This document shows, in pieces, positions 37,397 through 48,455 of a stretch of DNA of 64,000 nt; the first letter of the stretch is position 1, and the number at the start of each line of letters is the position of its first letter. Both the position numbers and the translations under genes were made by a program. Origin of the DNA: Moniliella sp. 'wahieum'. Lineage: Eukaryota; Basidiomycota; Moniliellomycetes; Moniliellales; Moniliellaceae. The stretch spans positions 171,526 to 235,525 of the forward strand of contig RSEE01000097.1 of NCBI GenBank assembly GCA_003971905.1, given 5' to 3'. The notes under the pieces were generated by a model. It saw nothing but the letters and a program-made list of their open reading frames with translations. It was not told the origin of the DNA and did not search any database.

Positions 37397-38270
37397 GTGG
37401 CTCGCTTCTCTACCTACCATCAGCTGCGCCTCTCCCACCGACCCCGCCAGATCCGCCGCTGCGACTGCCCCCCACTCACCCAATGTGTCCCCTACCACCT
37501 CTCCATCCCTCTGCCCACGCTCAACAAGTCAACCTACGTCTCCCACCCCACCTTCTCCGCCACGCTCCCCCAGCCCCTTCGTCTGCTTTGCCCCTGTGGA
37601 TGACCGACATCCCTCAGGCGCCCTACTCCTCCACCATGCTCCAGCCAGCCCCGACCCCCATCTCTGGACAGGCACTCTTTCCTGTGATCACCGTACCCCA
37701 CGACCCCATGGCCTCCGTGCACGCGCCGCGGCTCTTATGCCTCGCATTCCCCACGGGGCTCCTTGGTGGGTGGCCGGCTCAACTGGTGCGACATGATCTG
37801 CCAAACGTTGGCCGAGGTGCCAGTACCAAGCTAGTCGTCCAAGACCTGTTTCTTTGCATGTGCCACAAACTTTCCTGAAATATACGAGTGGGCCGTGGGC
37901 AAGAATTGGGAGGTGCTCGGAAGCATCTCTCCTTTTCTGAGCGTAGTGTGTGAGACTGACCCATCATCCCTCCTTTCCTTCCTCTCCCAGGCCAAAGTCA
38001 AGAATCGGATCAAATCACCTTGTCCATCAAGGGGCACATTTTCCAAAAGATTCTGCGCCCCCTCTGTGCGGGCAAGGGGCGTGGTGGGCGTTGCAGCCTG
38101 ATGCGCTGGAAGAATGGCGGACGGGCAAGAAGGCAGTTGTGATTCGCACCATGCCCGGGCAGCCCGAACGCCGTGCATCCCGTCCCACACCCACCGTCCA
38201 AGCAGCGGGCTCGGGAGGGATGTCTCTCCGTGAGGCCAAGTCTTTGCCTAACATTCATTCCATCTCGCAT
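37397..38270 (+). CDS. Possible forkhead/winged-helix protein, frameshifted
   Basis: Tentative. A stretch reads, across shifts, LVVQDLF...FPEIYEWAVGKNWEVLG (about 37820-37920). A plausible GT-AG intron follows (about 37943-37990), then NRI..ITLSIKGHIFQKILR with CAGKG(A)WWAL (38005-38100) and ALEEWRTGKKAVVIRTMPG. The spacing EIYxW ... NxIxxxLSIxxxF ... GKGxWW matches the forkhead DNA-binding domain (EIYxWI, NSIRHNLSL, GKGxYW), though key residues differ from consensus. The upstream part is Ser/Pro-rich. If correct this is a nuclear transcription factor; otherwise an unknown protein. Ends are not defined and the Pro/Ser-rich frame may extend to about 39043. Confidence 0.4.
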
Positions 38271-39043
38271 CAACAGAGCCGCCTGTGCCCACCCTGGGAC
38301 TCAATTGGGAACCTGGTGTGGAGTCCCAATTTCCTTTTGGCGTACAACCGCTCCCTCCCTTTGGACCTTCTATGCCTACATCCTTTGTTCCACAGAGACT
38401 CGTGTTTCCCGGAGCGCCCAAGCGTGCAAGTGTGCGTGGCTAAGCCAAGCCCGGCTCCCCATGCACAACATGGCTCTTGCCCCGTCGCCCCAACTAGAAG
38501 GACAGATGTGCCTATCCCCCTCACTCCTTTCCACCCCTGGGTTCGCCCCTTCCTCCCTCTCCCCGCAAATAGAGACGTCCACCTTGCCCACACCCGTCGT
38601 GCCGCTTCAACACTTGTCTTCTGTACCCGATCTGGCCAACCAAAAGGGGAGGGATATGGTCCCTTTGCCTTCTGACTTTCTCCCCTTTGTGCGGATCGGC
38701 TTTGGACTTGGATTTGATGAGCTCCGGCTTGCCTGCCCAACTACCGGCCATGGCCTCGCCAGCACTGCCTGCCCCATCAGTGCCGGTGTGCAAAGGACAA
38801 CACATCCCCACCGTCGTTCTTGATGAGCCAACACAGCCCACAGACAACCGTGACGAGTCTAGCTGTTCAGCCTTCCAGGCGTCTGATTCACCGTACATAC
38901 ACCTTAGCGGTGCCACCCCCCTTCTCTCTGGTGCCAGTCTCGTCCTGCTCTCCCCCGCGCGGTTATTGGACATCCTGTGCATGCCTATAGACCGAATCCG
39001 TTGCCTTTCTTATTCCCCTCCTCCATACGCTCTGCATAAGTAA
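38271..39043 (+). CDS. Possible C-terminal part of the preceding gene
   Basis: Ser/Pro-rich frames in the same direction, for example GVQPLPPFGPSMPTSFVPQ, PSDFLPFVRIGFGLGFDELR and SGLPAQLPAMASPALPAPSV, followed by KGQHIPTVVLDEPTQPTDN and a stop at 39043. Composition is typical of disordered tails of fungal transcription factors. No domain seen. Confidence 0.3.
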
Positions 39044-40110
39044 CCATGGGATACATTATCCTTTTTCCTGACGTGCATATGCGCCTTTGTATCTTCCCCC
39101 CCTTCTTCCACGCCTATACAACGCTGTACCAGTCTCGGCATGTTTTTCCCGTCCAGTATCACATTCTGCTCCCGAGACAGTGTGGTGCAGCGCTAGTGCC
39201 TAGTGACTTTAGTGTGTTTAATGAATGGCGTGCTACTGTAGTCTTCGCAGGTCTTCGCTCCTTCGTCAGTAACAAGTAACTTGCGCTGTGGAACTGGAGA
39301 ATCAACAAATTGAGAATGCGCAAGATGAGAGACCGTGGAAGGGTAGGTAGATGGGAAGTTGCTGTTGGCATAGGCGGGCGCGCGCGCCATACACGCACAG
39401 CATTTTTCAGTCCGACTGATCCGGCGTCGAAGACACATAGATACTACGCGGCTTACGCGTTAGGCAAGGGCCCTTTTCTGTGTAGATCCAACGCTTTTCA
39501 GCCTTCTCAGGCCGAGGCCAGAGTAGGTAGGAGCAGGTATTGGGCCTCTTCCTTCAAGCTCCACCGGCCAGCGTGCTGATCGCCCTGTTCCACGTGCGCT
39601 CCTTTAATTCCTCCACATTCCACAATCTCAGAATGCTCGAGTAGAACTAGAGAACAACGATATAGCCAGTAGAACGAGTGTTGAGAATGTAGTGCTCGAA
39701 AACCAACACCAGGCGGCCTCGGCCTATCTAGCCCACAGAGTTATCCTGGACGCTACCAGCTACTAGTAACAAGTGACTAGCGCCAAATGGAGCACCAGGC
39801 GGGTTTCTCTCGAAAGTTTCATAGAGAGGATTGGTGGGGTGCAGCCTGGTGCTGCCGTTGACATTCTCCGCACCAGACGAGCCAGTCTACCACACTGCCC
39901 GTCCGCTGGCTCCGCAGCAAACCACTCCATCACGCGGCACACTGCCCCTCGCCCTTGTTCAACGGCGATCCGTTCCCTGCCCCCGCGCCTGGAATGCTTG
40001 TCGGGCAGCGCGGCGCCACGGCGCCGCTTTCACGACACATGCTTCTTTTCTTCTACTGGCACGCCCGCGCGCGCTTTTGGGCCTCCGATCTCAACGTCAG
40101 CGTTCTCAAC
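39044..40110. other. Intergenic region and leader of the Lys/Glu-rich gene
   Basis: No recognised gene. Contains dispersed words such as AGTAACAAGTAACTT (39268-39282) and CTACTAGTAACAAGTGACTAG (39761-39781). A leader exon for the next gene may end at 40111. Confidence 0.4.
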
Positions 40111-40111
40111 G

Positions 40112-40326
40112 GTGAGTTAACCGCCCTCGAATCTTTTTTGGCCGCAATACAAAAGGATAGCCTTGGCCACTCTTGTCATCTATCTACCACCTACCACCCT
40201 ACCACTCACAACCTTCACAACCCCGCTCACCAGCGTCGCTCTTTCTGCTACTGTAGGTCTCTCCCCCCGTCCCGCCTTCTTGCATCGCCCGCTAACCCCC
40301 TTCTTTCTCTTTCGCTTTCATTGCAG
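40112..40326 (+). other. Probable 5' leader intron
   Basis: Donor GTGAGT at 40112 and acceptor TTGCAG at 40321-40326, immediately before the ATG at 40327. Pyrimidine-rich before the acceptor. Confidence 0.5.
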
Positions 40327-41174
40327 ATGTCTGCTGCCCCTGTGACTGCCCCCACGACGGAAACCCCTGTTGCCGCGCAGGCCGACGTCGTCGCTCCTGC
40401 CGTTGAGGCGCCTGTGGTTGAGGCCACTCCTGCCCCGCGCTGAGGAGATCAAGGAGCCGGAGAAGCCCGCGGAAGAGGCTGTGGCTGAGATGAGGCCGAG
40501 GCCAAGCCGGCCGAGCCCACTCCGGCTGCCGAGGAGGCCAAGGAGGAGGCCCCCAAGGAGGAAGAAGTTTCCAAGAAGGAGAAGAAGGTCGAGCCCAAGG
40601 CCAAGCGCACCTCTTTCTTCCACCGTCTTTTCGCCCCCCTCTCCTTGAAGAAGAAGACCGAGGCGCCGGCCAAGGAGGAGGCCAAGCCCGTTGAGGCCCC
40701 GGCCACCGCGGAGGCCACGAAGGAGGAGAAGCCCGTTGAAGAGGCCAAGGAGGAGAAGCCGGTCGAGGAGGCTAAGGAGGAGAAGCCTGTCGAGGAGGCC
40801 AAGGAGGAGACGCCTGCTACTGAGGAGGCCAAGGAGGAGGAGAAGCCTGCTGAGACCCCGGCTGAAGACAAGCCTGCCGAAACCAAGGCCGTCAAGGTCG
40901 CGGAGGATGCTAAGGCTGACGCCCCTGCTCCTGCCACGGAGAAGGCCGGCCGTCGCTTGAGCCTCAAGGTCAACAAGCCGTGCCTCGTTCTTCGGACGCA
41001 CCAAGAAGGCGCTCGAGGAGGCCGCCGAGAAGCTTGAGCACAAGAAGTCCCCGCCGCGAGGTGGTTGACGAGAAGACGGCCAAGCCCGCTGAGAGAGCCG
41101 CCGAGGTCACCAACGAGAAGGTGGCTGACGTCGAACAGCCTGCCCCGGCCGCTGCCCCTGCTGCGACGGCTTAA
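40327..41174 (+). CDS. Lys/Glu/Pro-rich repeat protein
   Basis: Starts MSAAPVTAPTTETPVAAQAD directly after a splice acceptor and ends QPAPAAAPAATA with TAA at 41172-41174; about 280 residues. Highly charged, Ala/Glu/Lys/Pro-rich. It includes KRTSFFHRLFAPLSLKKK and a later GRRLSLKVNKP...FFGRTKKALEEAAEKLEHKK, two short basic-aromatic motifs separated by about four tandem copies of EEKPVEEAK (40730-40830). One-base shifts near 40443, 40490 and 40985. The two basic-aromatic stretches could be membrane- or kinase-contact sites (RRLSL fits a PKA-type site). No known domain; function unknown. Confidence 0.65.
40730..40830 (+). repeat. Tandem EEKPVEEAK-coding repeat
   Basis: Roughly 27-30-bp unit (GAGGAGAAGCCxGTxGAGGAGGCxAAG), about 3-4 copies, with silent differences between copies, so conserved at protein level. 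Confidence 0.85.
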
Positions 41175-42060
41175 GCGGCTCACGCTCTTCTTTTTCGTGT
41201 GCCTACCGGCATACTGTCGGCCCATTTTTCTGTTCGGTGAGTTTCATCGAACGCCATACCCGCCGACCCCATCGCCTTGGCAAATTGCCAGGGAGATGTG
41301 AACATTCCTGCCACACACTTGTTGTGTGGAAAGATACACCCAGTCGAGCACCGGTCCTTGCTACTTGTGGCAGGACTGCTGCAATATTACCCGCCGCCTC
41401 TGCGTATCTCGTTGTACTGCAAAGGTCGCTTTCCCTCCCTTGTTTCCCCCCCCTCCCCCCCTTTCGTTTTTCAACGACATCTCGTACTCCTCCCGTTTTG
41501 GCGTTGTCTTATAGACCTTGACATGTTTGCCATAGATATCTGTTTTAATCCGTGGTCGCCTTGGGGATTCATGAGCTTGCTCTCAACCTCTAGAAGATGG
41601 TTTGCACGGCCTAATGATCCTTGTTTCCCAGCGATATCCTAAGTGCAGTGGTAAAGCGACGAAAGGTGCTGGGTTGAACGTTGAACGTTGAACACAGACG
41701 TGGAAGAGAAGAAGGAGGAATGGCACTATAATAGCAGGGCTGCGAGAGAGCACATGAATACTGGTGCGGTGCCGTATGTGTAAGAAGGCCAGAGTGATGT
41801 GGAGGTGGCTGTCCCTCGGACCTTGGCCAACAGGCCCATTCCTCCCTATACATGAACGAAACAAGGAACGAAGGAAGCATCCCAGGAGCGCCAGTCAAAA
41901 CGGCTCGTTGCGCGGTAGGTGTGGGCAAAAAAATTGCTCTTGGGCTGTGAAACGGCTGCATGTGTTGTACCCCCAACTCCGCACAGAAGCGGAATCGATT
42001 AAACGACGGCTACTTGCAATTTGGTGGGCCCCGGCCCACTGCCATATCCCATGCCCACTC
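41175..42060. other. Intergenic region
   Basis: No recognised gene. Contains TTGAACG repeated three times at 41674-41694. Pyrimidine-rich stretch at about 41440-41470. Confidence 0.4.
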
Positions 42061-43946
42061 CCACTACCTCCTCTATGGACCCCAGCTCGTCCCGGGGCCA
42101 GTCCCCGCCTCCTTGGTATGCACCTACGGAGGATGCGGCGATGGCAGCGTTTGGAAGCACTTTTTTGTCTCTTCTACGCCCTCTGCCTTGCCCTTTCTCC
42201 CGACCCGCACACGCCGCAGGCCGCCAGCAGCGGCGCGGGGTCGTGGCTCTTGGGCCCGCGTCGAGGGCAAGTAGCCGGAAGATTCGATGAAAGGGGAGGC
42301 GAACGGCGGGATCAAAGAGGCGGCGGATCAGGGGCTGGAATGCGAGGTGGACGAGCAGGTGGACGGCGGGCGGACGGGGAGGCTCAAATGGGGGTGGTCG
42401 ATCAACTGGCCCAGTTCTGGCCCAGGATTTATCTCGCCCCCCGCGATTGGTGTTGCGCGTCCAAGGCGCCAGTACCACGACATCCATCAAGCAGACCACC
42501 TCGACCTCCTCCTCCTCCCCATAATTCCCATCGCCCGTATCCTCGTGATGACTATGTCCATGCGCCCCGAGGGCGAAGGGCAGCGCCTAGAGGGAGAGGG
42601 CAGCACCGAGGCGGAGGGGCGCAGCCGACCGCGCCCCCTCTTCGAAAAAGCCCCGAATATCTCCCTCCAACGACACTTTGGCCAGTCTCGAGGCTGCTGA
42701 CGCACTCGACTTTCGAGCGTTAGAGTTGGCTGGCTATCCGCGCTCTGTCCTCGCTCAACCCTCCCGCAGTTGCGCCAGTCCAAAGCGAATGAAGAAGATG
42801 TCCAACGGGCCACACGCGAAGCGGCCGGAGATCCAGACCGACAAAGGGATCTGCTTCGTGGCTATCGCAACTTTCGCGGCGTGTGCTTCCAATGTGCTCG
42901 TTTGGAGCGGGATGGATACCCCAAGGAAGTCTGCGATGTCAACCTTTCTGCTCAAGAACGGCCCGGCTCGTACAAAAAGAAGACGATCGTCGCCGCGATT
43001 TTCGCTATGCGCAGCAGCAGGAACATGAACTGTTGGAACAGAAGAAGGCACAGACTCCACCCCCCCTAAGACGCCTGATCCATCCACAACGCTGGACCAA
43101 CCGGCCTTGGAACCCAGTGAGGCCAATGAGTTAGAATCCTCACCACTGCCTTCCAGCCCTGGATCAGCTACTGCTTTGTCTGACAATGGTTCAAGGCGTC
43201 CCTCTTTACCCGCCGCATATGGCGGTTCGTTTGAGGCCGAAAGCTCCTGTTCTGAAGTTGAGTGGGTCCGATCCCCGACACAGAGGATGAGTTGGAACAT
43301 GTCGACGATGATGTGTGGAGCTTGTCCACCCCTCCTCTTCTCCTGTGGCGTCTGCAAGAACCCGGAAGGATCCCAGTCCCCTGCCCCGTTCGGGCAAGCG
43401 CAAGCGGGTCATCGTCAGCTCTTCCCCGGAACCCGGCGAGGGGAAGGGGGTCCATCCTTCTTGACTTTGCCTCCAATGGACTTCTGGATGATGAGCCCCC
43501 CAATTTAGGCCCGTCTACGAATTCATCGCAACAGCAGGCATCGCCCCCGTCTGCACTGCCAACATCGACATCTGCCGTTCCCTTGTCTACCGAGCCTCTT
43601 CGACTCATGGCCATTCCGTGGACGCACCATCCTGTTCTCGCCACATCCCCACTGCTCTGCCCCTTCTTCTCCATCTGTCCCAGTCCCCGAGGGGAGGGTC
43701 ATCGTGTCCAGTTACCCGAGGCCCCATCCCATCCTATCAGGGTGAAGGAAGAAGGTGGCGGAGCGGAGCTTCTTTTGCGGGCGTGCAACCGCATTCAACG
43801 GATGCTCAAGGCCCAACCTTGAACGAGGGCGGGGAACAGCTACACCTCATGTACCGTGACCCACTTGCACTAGCCCCATCCTCCTCCTTGGCTGGAACGA
43901 CGATCAAAGCTGAATTTCAGCCGCACCTCCCCTAAGGTCCGCTGAT
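42061..43946 (+). CDS. Probable N-terminal part of the WD40 gene or separate unknown gene
   Basis: Plus-strand frames with protein-like sequence: MDPSSSRGQSPPPWYAPTED (42076 onward), DALDFRALELAGYPRSVLAQ, then REAAGDPDRQRDLLRGYRNF, GVCFQCARLERDGYPKEVCD, ENELEHVDDDVWSLSTPPL-like and a Ser/Pro/Thr-rich stretch to 43946. The GVCFQCARLERDGYP segment is the most distinctive. All lie in the direction of the WD40 segment and no promoter-like break is obvious, so one long gene is possible. Family not recognised. Confidence 0.35.
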
Positions 43947-45452
43947 CTAGCTCCGGCTCCTGTGCTGTGGACTGGCGCATCTGCACTGGGATCTTCCTCC
44001 TCCGTTGGGACGACGATTTCCGCGGACGTTTACGCCCCTCCCCTGAGCTCGGCTGTTCTGCCAACATCCTCGGGCAGTCCAATTACTTTCCCTCAGTTGG
44101 GTGCGGAGCAATCGCCAGCAAGTGTGCCCTACCTGCCCCCCGGAATGACAATGCGTTGTGCCGAGAACTGCATCACGTGGCCATTCCGAGTCAACTTTAT
44201 GACGCCCCTCCAAGCTAGTCCTCACACACGGAGTACAAGTGCGTCGCAATTTGATACACTGGTTGTTGCTAGTCCTCGGGGCCACTTGGGGTACGTCCGG
44301 ACCGATAGGTCAGAGCAAGCCACCTTGGCTGACCCTCCTGGCATCAAGACCGAGGGGTTCCAGGTGCACGATTTTCGCCGCATTACCTCTCGCGCTTCCG
44401 TCTTGGTCGCTTCAACTGGAGTTGCAACCGGGACAGAGCAGCCGTTTCAGGCGGCCATCCTGATGTCGGACGGGTCGGGCGGGCAAGAGGTGGTGTGTCA
44501 TGTGCTGGAAAATAAACCTCACAATATGGGTGCGACCTGTGTGTCGGGCTTTCCCAAGGGAGCGAAGACGTTGCCTTTGCCACGGGCGGCTCAGACTCGA
44601 GTGTGTACTATTGGGCGTGGGCTTCGACGATGGAACAGGGCTCGCTCAACACAGCGGCGACGACGATGCGGTTGCATACGCTGCACCAGGGCCAAGCGCT
44701 GCATGCGTTGGAGGTGCTCCCTTCGACCGCGCTGGACAAGGCACGGGACAACAAGACGAGCTGCCGCACCCCAGCCGCTGTCTCGTGTCGTGCAGCACGG
44801 GGGCGAGCGCCAGCCGCGCAGGCCGGCTCGTGGCTGGGACATCCACGCGCACAAGGAGCGCTTTGTCTGGACACTGTCCGACCGGTACTCGCGCCTGCTA
44901 CGCACGCCCAAGGTCGATCTCATGCTCGCCACGTGCCTGCGTGCGGACGCGGAGAAGCTCAAGCTGTGGGATGTGCGGCAGGGCGCGGTGCCGGTGCGCG
45001 TGTTCGGGTGGGCGTCGGCGACGACGCCGCGGCGGCTGGCTCGGGGCGCATTCCACCCGGTGCGGACGATGCTGTATGCGCAAGGATGCGACGACGGGCG
45101 GGTGCGCGTGTACGACCTGCGCAAGCCGGCGGTGGCGGTGCACGATGTGGGCGACCCGCAGTTTGACCGTCCGTTCGGCGACCTGTTCTGGCAGGACGAG
45201 GGCGTGGTGGGCGCCCAGGGCGCCTCGATTGTGTCCTTCTCGGGCTGCTGTAGGCTGGATCTAATGCATAAAGAGCAACCTCCCATGGATGCGCATCCGC
45301 CTCGCGTGACGCTTGGATGGATATGGGCGTGGGGACCCGAGAGTGTACACCTCAATGGATGCAATGCCCAGGGGCTGCCGCAGACAGGGCGGCAGTGGCT
45401 GTGCTCCACCTGGGCCGCACCGCCCGCCGTGGCCTGTGCGTCGATAAAGTAG
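43947..45452 (+). CDS. WD40-repeat protein, frameshifted
   Basis: Beta-propeller type protein. A long lead segment (QFDTLVVASPRGHLGYVRTD, KTEGFQVHDFRRITSRASVL, VCHVLENKPHNMGATCVSGF) is followed by blades in alternating frames: DVAFATGGSDSSVYYWAWAS (about 44565-44625), HTLHQGQALHALEVLPSTAL, WDIHAHKERFVWTLSDRYSR, ADAEKLKLWDVRQGAVPVRV and GCDDGRVRVYDLRKPAVAVH. The W/Y-D ends and GH-like starts mark at least four repeats. The last part, FGDLFWQDEGVVGAQGASIV, probably ends near 45252 in one frame; 45452 is the stop of the frame read through. Possible roles (scaffold, transport, ubiquitin ligase adaptor) cannot be chosen. Confidence 0.6.
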   Translation, partial: LAPAPVLWTGASALGSSSSVGTTISADVYAPPLSSAVLPTSSGSPITFPQLGAEQSPASVPYLPPGMTMRCAENCITWPFRVNFMTPLQASPHTRSTSASQFDTLVVASPRGHLGYVRTDRSEQATLADPPGIKTEGFQVHDFRRITSRASVLVASTGVATGTEQPFQAAILMSDGSGGQEVVCHVLENKPHNMGATCVSGFPKGAKTLPLPRAAQTRVCTIGRGLRRWNRARSTQRRRRCGCIRCTRAKRCMRWRCSLRPRWTRHGTTRRAAAPQPLSRVVQHGGERQPRRPARGWDIHAHKERFVWTLSDRYSRLLRTPKVDLMLATCLRADAEKLKLWDVRQGAVPVRVFGWASATTPRRLARGAFHPVRTMLYAQGCDDGRVRVYDLRKPAVAVHDVGDPQFDRPFGDLFWQDEGVVGAQGASIVSFSGCCRLDLMHKEQPPMDAHPPRVTLGWIWAWGPESVHLNGCNAQGLPQTGRQWLCSTWAAPPAVACASIK

Positions 45453-45549
45453 TGCATTGCCTATTCTCTGCCTTAGTATTAGTTTCTGGCTGCAGCTTAT
45501 AAGAGGGCAGGGGCGCAACTACCCCCGTTCGCCCCTCACCCCCCCCCCA

Positions 45550-47537
45550 ATGAGCCTGTTTGACAAGTTCGAGAGTGCCAGGGACAAGGCCCAGCAGGCC
45601 GCGCAGAAGTACGGCTTTGGGCCGAGCCAGCACGACCACCCTCCCCATCCCCGCCCCACCGCATCGGGCGGCGCTCTCCAACAGGGCACACAGGCTCTTG
45701 GACAGGCCAGCTACGTCTACAGACAGCCACATCCCGGGGTGCCCCCTCCGCCGGGCCCCAGCCACAACCAGGCCCATTCCCCACCTTCAGGCCAGCAGCC
45801 AGACGTGCCTCCCCCACGCTCCCTCCCTATGCCAGTGGCGGAACCACCAGCTCCTTCCAACTTCCCCACTTGTTGCGCCAGGGCGTTGCCCAGTTTGACC
45901 CGCGCTTGAACGCTAACAGAGCGTTTTTCGTGTACAATGCCGCGCTCAAGGGTGTCGGTCGACTTTGATGCACTTGACCGCGAGCTCCACAAGCTGGCCC
46001 AATCTTCCTACGAATATTCCCAAGACCATCTTGGCTCCCGTCGACTCGATGGCGTGGGCGATGTGGTGTTGGTGGACATGCTAGACCGCTTTGCCTACAC
46101 TTCGGCATTGCAAGGCGATCTGTTTCAGGGCCATGCCAAGAGACTCGAGGAGGCGCGCAAGGAACAAAAACATATGTGGCTCGCTGCTCCGACCGAGTCG
46201 GACGAGCTGCTGCAGGCTCGTCTTCACCGCATCCGCCTTCATCGGCAACTGAATGAACTTCGTGTCGAGGCGAACAAGAAACCCACTTCACCCCAGGCGA
46301 AAAAATTCCATGACGTTCAAGTCGAGCTCACCAAACTCGAGGCCGACGCTGGCCCCAAGGAGGTGGAGGCAGCATATGCCAAGGGGCTCTTGTTCGTACC
46401 TACTATGAGAAACGAGGGGATGCGCTGGCGCAGCTTGGGGCTCAACTGATCGAGTTGGGGCGGTATGAGAAGCTGCTCGCCCGCCAAATCCCACAAGCAG
46501 CGGACCAGAGCCGGATTTCGGACCCTGTCACGTTCTCCTCTGAGAGCGAGGAGAAGCATGACCGAGACGCCAAACCAGCGTGGTCTGGCGCGATCCTCAC
46601 GAGCGAAATCTTTGCTGCCCTTGATGTTGTTCAGATTGATACCTCCGATTTGCTCAATGTACCTTCTTCCCAGACTCCCGCGGCACAAGTTGACAACCAG
46701 GCTATCGTCACCACCCTTCCAGCACCGCGGACTTGGTCAAGCCCACAACTATCACTAGCACGGGTCTGAGCCCGCTCGCGAATAGCGCGGGGAGGGAGGA
46801 GAGAGGACGAGCCAAGGATCTGTGCTACCTACCTCGTCTGCCTCTGAACACGGTGCCGGAGGACCGGATGCTCACGTCACTTTAGCCCTACTTCCCAATA
46901 AATATGCGTTCGAAGCTGATCCTAGTGCGCCAGCGGTGATGCTGCCAACAACGGATCATCCCACCGCCACGGTCGCCCCCCCGCTTGCGCTCCAACCCGG
47001 TGCGCAGGACACTGGGAAACCCGGCTCCAAGGCCAGAGGTGCCTTTTGAAGCGGAGCCTGCGCAGAACAGCATGCTTTCATCCCCGCCTGCGAAGAGTTC
47101 CACGATACCCATGAGCCGATCGAGTGCTCGCCCGCGGAATAGGTGTGGGCCACCCCCGTGCGGCGTGATACGGAGGAGTATGGCCAGGCAGGCTACAACC
47201 CCTTCACTACGAACAACGTGGTACCTCCACCGACGGTGGGGCTGGTCAACCCTTGGGCGAGTATGGGGGAGGAGGGACAGCAGACGTCGTCGACGTCGAT
47301 GGACCAACTGTCACCTGCCGCCCCGTTGTCGGCAGCTCCAGCTCCAGCTTCCGCTCCCGCTCCATCAGCACAGGCGGCCGTAGCTCCGCCATCCGCTACA
47401 CCCGACCTGGAGACGCTGCGGATCCAGGCTGCGCGCGACGCCAAGGAGAAGGAGGCGCAGCTGACAGGGCGCGCGCAGCGCAGCAGAACGAGGATGCAGA
47501 CACGGAAGGCGCACCGCCCCCGCCTTACCACGGATAG
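45550..47537 (+). CDS. PIL1/BAR-like protein with C-terminal PPPPY motif
   Basis: Starts at 45550 MSLFDKFESARDKAQQAAQK, with a Pro/Gly-rich linker. A helical domain over shifted frames follows: NANRAFFVYNAALKGV, DFDALDRELHKLAQSSYEYS, VLVDMLDRFAYTSALQGDLF, AKRLEEARKEQKHMWLAAPT, LLQARLHRIRLHRQLNELRV and SPQAKKFHDVQVELTKLEAD. It ends LNQLIELGRYEKLLARQIP. The pattern and length resemble the BAR-like domain of PIL1/LSP1 and other fungal BAR proteins that bind curved plasma membrane. A long disordered part with VVPPPTVGLVNPWASMG follows, then AARDAKEKEAQL and QNEDADTEGAPPPPYHG with stop at 47537. The terminal PPxY is a ligand for WW domains such as Rsp5/Nedd4 ubiquitin ligase. Shifts near 45860, 45950, 46440 and 47040. 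Confidence 0.6.
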
Positions 47538-47832
47538 GAGGGTGGGGGGGGGCAGCCCCTGGTCCGCTCCAGCCAGGACGAATTGGATGTTAGAAGAGCC
47601 GAGCTGGAGTTGAAATTGAACGCTGGATACGTAATGCGCGGGGTAGGCGGGCGGAATTGGGGCAGGCGCGGCGATGCGCCGTTCGAACCGGCGGTGCTGG
47701 CGTGCACGGGGCAGCACCAGGCAGCACAGCACACACCCGCAGGACGGTCGATCCAGTTCGCAAACTTGGCGCCTGTCCGCCGCCGCCGCCGCTCGCTCTC
47801 TCCACCTCACCACCTTCGCGCCCCGTCTTGAG

Positions 47833-47939
47833 GTATGTCCTCCCGTCCCTCCTCTCCCACCACCACCACCACGGCTGGCACCACGGCCCCCATCCTCACC
47901 GCGTCCGATGCTGCTGCCGGTTCTAACCCTGCCTGCTAG
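47833..47939 (+). other. 5' leader intron of V-ATPase c
   Basis: Donor GTATGT at 47833, branch-like CTAAC at 47922-47926 and acceptor TAG at 47937-47939, ending nine bases before the ATG. All fungal splice elements are visible. Confidence 0.75.
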
Positions 47940-47948
47940 ACTGCCGCC

Positions 47949-48455
47949 ATGACTGCCGCCGACTTTAACACGGAGCTCTGCCCTGTCTATGCGCCCTTCT
48001 TTGGCGCCATGGGCTGCGCCGCCGCCATCGTTTTCACCTGCTTTGGCGCCTCCTACGGCACGGCCAAGAGCGGTGTGGGGCTGAGTGCAATGGGTGTCCT
48101 GCGCCCCGACCTGCTCATCAAGTCCATCATCCCCGTCATTATGGCCGGTATCGTGGCCATCTACGGCCTGGTGGTGTCGGTGCTGATCTCGTCGGGCATC
48201 AAGTCGCCCATGTCGCTGTATGCTGGCTTTGTTCAGCTGGGCGCTGGCTTGTCCGTCGGGCTCGCTGGTCTGGCCGCTGGGTTTGCCATTGGCGTCGTGG
48301 GCGACGCGGGCGTGCGCGGCACGGCGCAGCAGCCCCGTCTCTTCATTGGTATGGTCCTCATCCTCATTTTCGCCGAGGTGCTGGGTCTGTACGGCCTGAT
48401 TGTTGCCCTGATCATGAACACACGTGTGCAGGACGACATTGGCTGCTCCCTCTAA
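47949..48455 (+). CDS. VMA3: V-type ATPase proteolipid subunit c
   Basis: Membrane-ring subunit of the vacuolar proton pump. A single uninterrupted 168-residue frame ([19 protein letters not shown] to [11 protein letters not shown]) with four hydrophobic helices: [60 protein letters not shown] and [20 protein letters not shown]. The essential proton-carrying Glu sits in the last helix ([11 protein letters not shown]). The conserved [20 protein letters not shown] and [18 protein letters not shown] loops identify the c (Vma3) rather than the c'' subunit. The ATG has a good context (GCCGCCATGA) and is preceded by a leader intron. This gene is free of frameshifts. Convergent with ENP1. Confidence 0.97.
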   Translation: MTAADFNTELCPVYAPFFGAMGCAAAIVFTCFGASYGTAKSGVGLSAMGVLRPDLLIKSIIPVIMAGIVAIYGLVVSVLISSGIKSPMSLYAGFVQLGAGLSVGLAGLAAGFAIGVVGDAGVRGTAQQPRLFIGMVLILIFAEVLGLYGLIVALIMNTRVQDDIGCSL

